The position numbers and the translations under genes were made by a program. The notes beneath the pieces are model-generated. The model saw nothing but the letters and a program-made list of their open reading frames with translations, was not told the DNA's origin and did not search any database. From contig JAUSJJ010000285.1 of NCBI GenBank assembly GCA_030647705.1, positions 1-5,604 of the forward strand: DNA of 5,604 bases. The letters are read 5' to 3'. Every line of letters begins with the position of its first letter. Position 1 is the first letter of the stretch. Source of the DNA: Dehalococcoidia bacterium. GTDB lineage: Bacteria; Chloroflexota; Dehalococcoidia; JAUSJJ01. Of this stretch, positions 4,420 to 5,604 are shown one piece after another.

Positions 4420-5604
4420 CTACGGCGCCGTCTGAGGCGAGCTCTTCAGGTAGTTCGCAGCCAGCAGCGAGAAGTCCAGAGAGTTGACCTGTCCCGTGCC
4501 ATCGAAGTCCGCCCTGGCATCGTAGCCGGTCTGGCCGGTAGACTTCAGGTAGCTGGATGCCAGGATGCTGAAGTCTACCGCCGCAACCTGGCCGCTGTCG
4601 TCGCAGTCTCCTTCAAGGAGGGTACCGAAGTTGACAGCGTTGTTGCCTCCGGTGATCACCACGTTCTTCTTCACGTTCATTAGCGTATGGGCGCTGTCGA
4701 TGGTGATGTCGTAGCTGCCGGGCACCAGGCCCACTATCTGGAAGGTCACGTTGTTGGAGCCCGTGTCTACTGTGGTGGCGGTGAACGTCGCCAGGGCGCC
4801 CGTGCCTGCGCGCAGGTTGGTGTTGCTGGTTCCGGTAGCGAATGTCTTCACCGTCACGTTCACGATCCTCTTGCTGGCGGGTCTGGAACCGCCCTGCAGA
4901 GTGACAGTGCCGTCTATGATGCCGCCCACAACATTCACTGATGCCGTGCCGGTGATAGCGCCGGATGTGGCCACGATCACGTTGGCGTAGTCGGCCACGT
5001 TGGCTATGTTGCTGGTGGCAGTGAACACGCCGGTACCGGCGATGATCGAACCCGCGTTGCCGTTCGTAACGCTCCAGGTGAAGATATCGCCCGTCCTGGC
5101 GTTGCCAAACGCGTCAAAGCCGGCGGCGATGAACGTCTGGCTCGCCGTTATGCCTAAGGTCGCTTGCGAGGGGCTGACCGTGATCGAGGCCAACGGGCCA
5201 GGCGTCACCGTTACCGATGCCAGGCTATATACTCCGGGGACCGCTGGTACAAACGCCAAGATGACGTTATCGTAGTCGGCGGCGATTGTACCAGCGATGA
5301 ACAGGCCGCTACTGAAAAAGATGCTGCCAGCCGCGAGGTCGCCCGAGACATTCCAGCCAACGGTATCGCCGCTTCGGACGTTGCTGTACTGGTCATACGT
5401 GGTTGCACTGAATGTCAGGCTTCCGCCCACCATCAGTGATGGGTGGGAGGGACTGATTGTGATGTGGTGCACCGGGTCAGGGGTTATTTGGAGCGAGGCG
5501 TTGCCGGTGACCGCGCCGGAGGTGGCCACGATCACGTTGTTGTACGCGCCGGCGACCGTGCCTGCCGTGAAGACGCCCGTGCCGGCGATGATGGAACCGG
5601 CGGT
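4420..5604 (-). CDS. Secreted-type Ig-like repeat protein with C-terminal dockerin (5' end outside window)
   Basis: The visible 394 residues are the C-terminal part of a larger protein; the frame stays open through the right edge, so start, signal peptide and total length are unknown. Residues 1-40 end one Ig-like (Big/invasin-type) unit. Two further units of about 92 residues follow at roughly 41-134 and 135-226, with openings such as ITVSPSQATLGITASQTF, then GFDAFGNARTGD, and closings such as AGSIIAGTGVFTA. Residues 229-329 resemble a carboxypeptidase-regulatory-like beta-sandwich (VGLVPGSYDITIDSAHTL, then FGTLLEGD). The last 65 residues are a type I-like dockerin with two EF-hand-like calcium loops: D333/D335/S337/Q339/D344 and D366/D368/T370/Q372/D377, each followed by DFSxLAxxYLKS. 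Dockerins bind cohesins on scaffolds, so the protein is probably extracellular or surface-bound. No cohesin, anchor or catalytic domain is visible. It is the only gene of its transcription unit seen here. Confidence 0.88.
   Translation of the reverse strand, partial: TAGSIIAGTGVFTAGTVAGAYNNVIVATSGAVTGNASLQITPDPVHHITISPSHPSLMVGGSLTFSATTYDQYSNVRSGDTVGWNVSGDLAAGSIFFSSGLFIAGTIAADYDNVILAFVPAVPGVYSLASVTVTPGPLASITVSPSQATLGITASQTFIAAGFDAFGNARTGDIFTWSVTNGNAGSIIAGTGVFTATSNIANVADYANVIVATSGAITGTASVNVVGGIIDGTVTLQGGSRPASKRIVNVTVKTFATGTSNTNLRAGTGALATFTATTVDTGSNNVTFQIVGLVPGSYDITIDSAHTLMNVKKNVVITGGNNAVNFGTLLEGDCDDSGQVAAVDFSILASSYLKSTGQTGYDARADFDGTGQVNSLDFSLLAANYLKSSPQTAP
4948..4989. repeat. Direct repeat copy 1 within Ig-like coding region
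   Basis: This 42-base segment matches 5503-5544 at 37 of 42 positions by my count, an offset of 555 bases or 185 codons. It encodes the YANVIVATSGAITG end of an Ig-like unit. The intervening unit is more divergent, so the DNA repeat spans two protein domains. Confidence 0.8.
5021..5058. repeat. Direct repeat copy 1, second block
   Basis: This 38-base segment matches 5567-5604 at about 32 of 38 positions. The offset is 546 bases rather than 555, because the copy near the right edge is three codons shorter between the two blocks. It encodes AGSIIAGTGVFT. Confidence 0.75.
5503..5544. repeat. Direct repeat copy 2 within Ig-like coding region
   Basis: Partner of 4948-4989, encoding YNNVIVATSGAVTG. 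The repeat continues to the window edge, so the duplicated tract is likely longer beyond it. Confidence 0.8.
5567..5604. repeat. Direct repeat copy 2, second block (cut by window edge)
   Basis: Partner of 5021-5058; encodes AGSIIAGTGVFT at the start of the visible protein and is truncated by the window boundary. Confidence 0.75.

Overview
The window looks like a bacterial chromosome fragment of moderately high GC. It is most consistent with an uncultured Chloroflexota (Dehalococcoidia-like) lineage. That guess rests on three things I recognise from memory: the Ig-like plus dockerin surface protein, the TPR protein with an acidic tail, and the UPF0236/ISLre2-type transposase remnant. No 16S or other taxonomic marker is present, so the assignment is inference.

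Layout, left to right. (1) 3-388 (+): decayed 3' part of an ISLre2/UPF0236-family transposase with an apparent internal deletion and frame change. (2) 493-1371 (+): lipA, lipoyl synthase, complete; the reading frame is open further upstream but homology places the start at 493. (3) 1453-3134 (-): a two-gene operon read leftward, a NodI/DrrA-type ABC ATPase (2223-3134) followed by a NodJ/ABC-2 permease (1453-2223). The two overlap by one base (TGATG), and a good promoter lies directly upstream. (4) 3190-3224: a strong intrinsic terminator acting on the minus strand, abutting that promoter. (5) 3279-4115 (-): a 278-residue TPR protein with an uncharacterised middle domain and an acidic tail. (6) 4116-4419: intergenic region with a second minus-strand terminator, a perfect spaced palindrome and weak promoter candidates. 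(7) 4420-5604 (-): C-terminal 394 residues of a large secreted-type protein (Ig-like repeats, a carboxypeptidase-regulatory-like beta module, C-terminal dockerin). Its N-terminus lies beyond the right edge.

The genes do not form one pathway. lipA and the ABC operon converge across an 81-bp gap. The ABC operon, TPR gene and dockerin gene all run leftward as three separate units, each of the last two ending in its own intrinsic terminator. I see no CRISPR array, no tRNA or rRNA, and no clearly new multi-gene system. The most interesting items are the dockerin protein with its two-domain (about 185-residue) repeat period, the uncharacterised domain of the TPR protein, the possibly leaderless lipA start, and the compact terminator-promoter junction.
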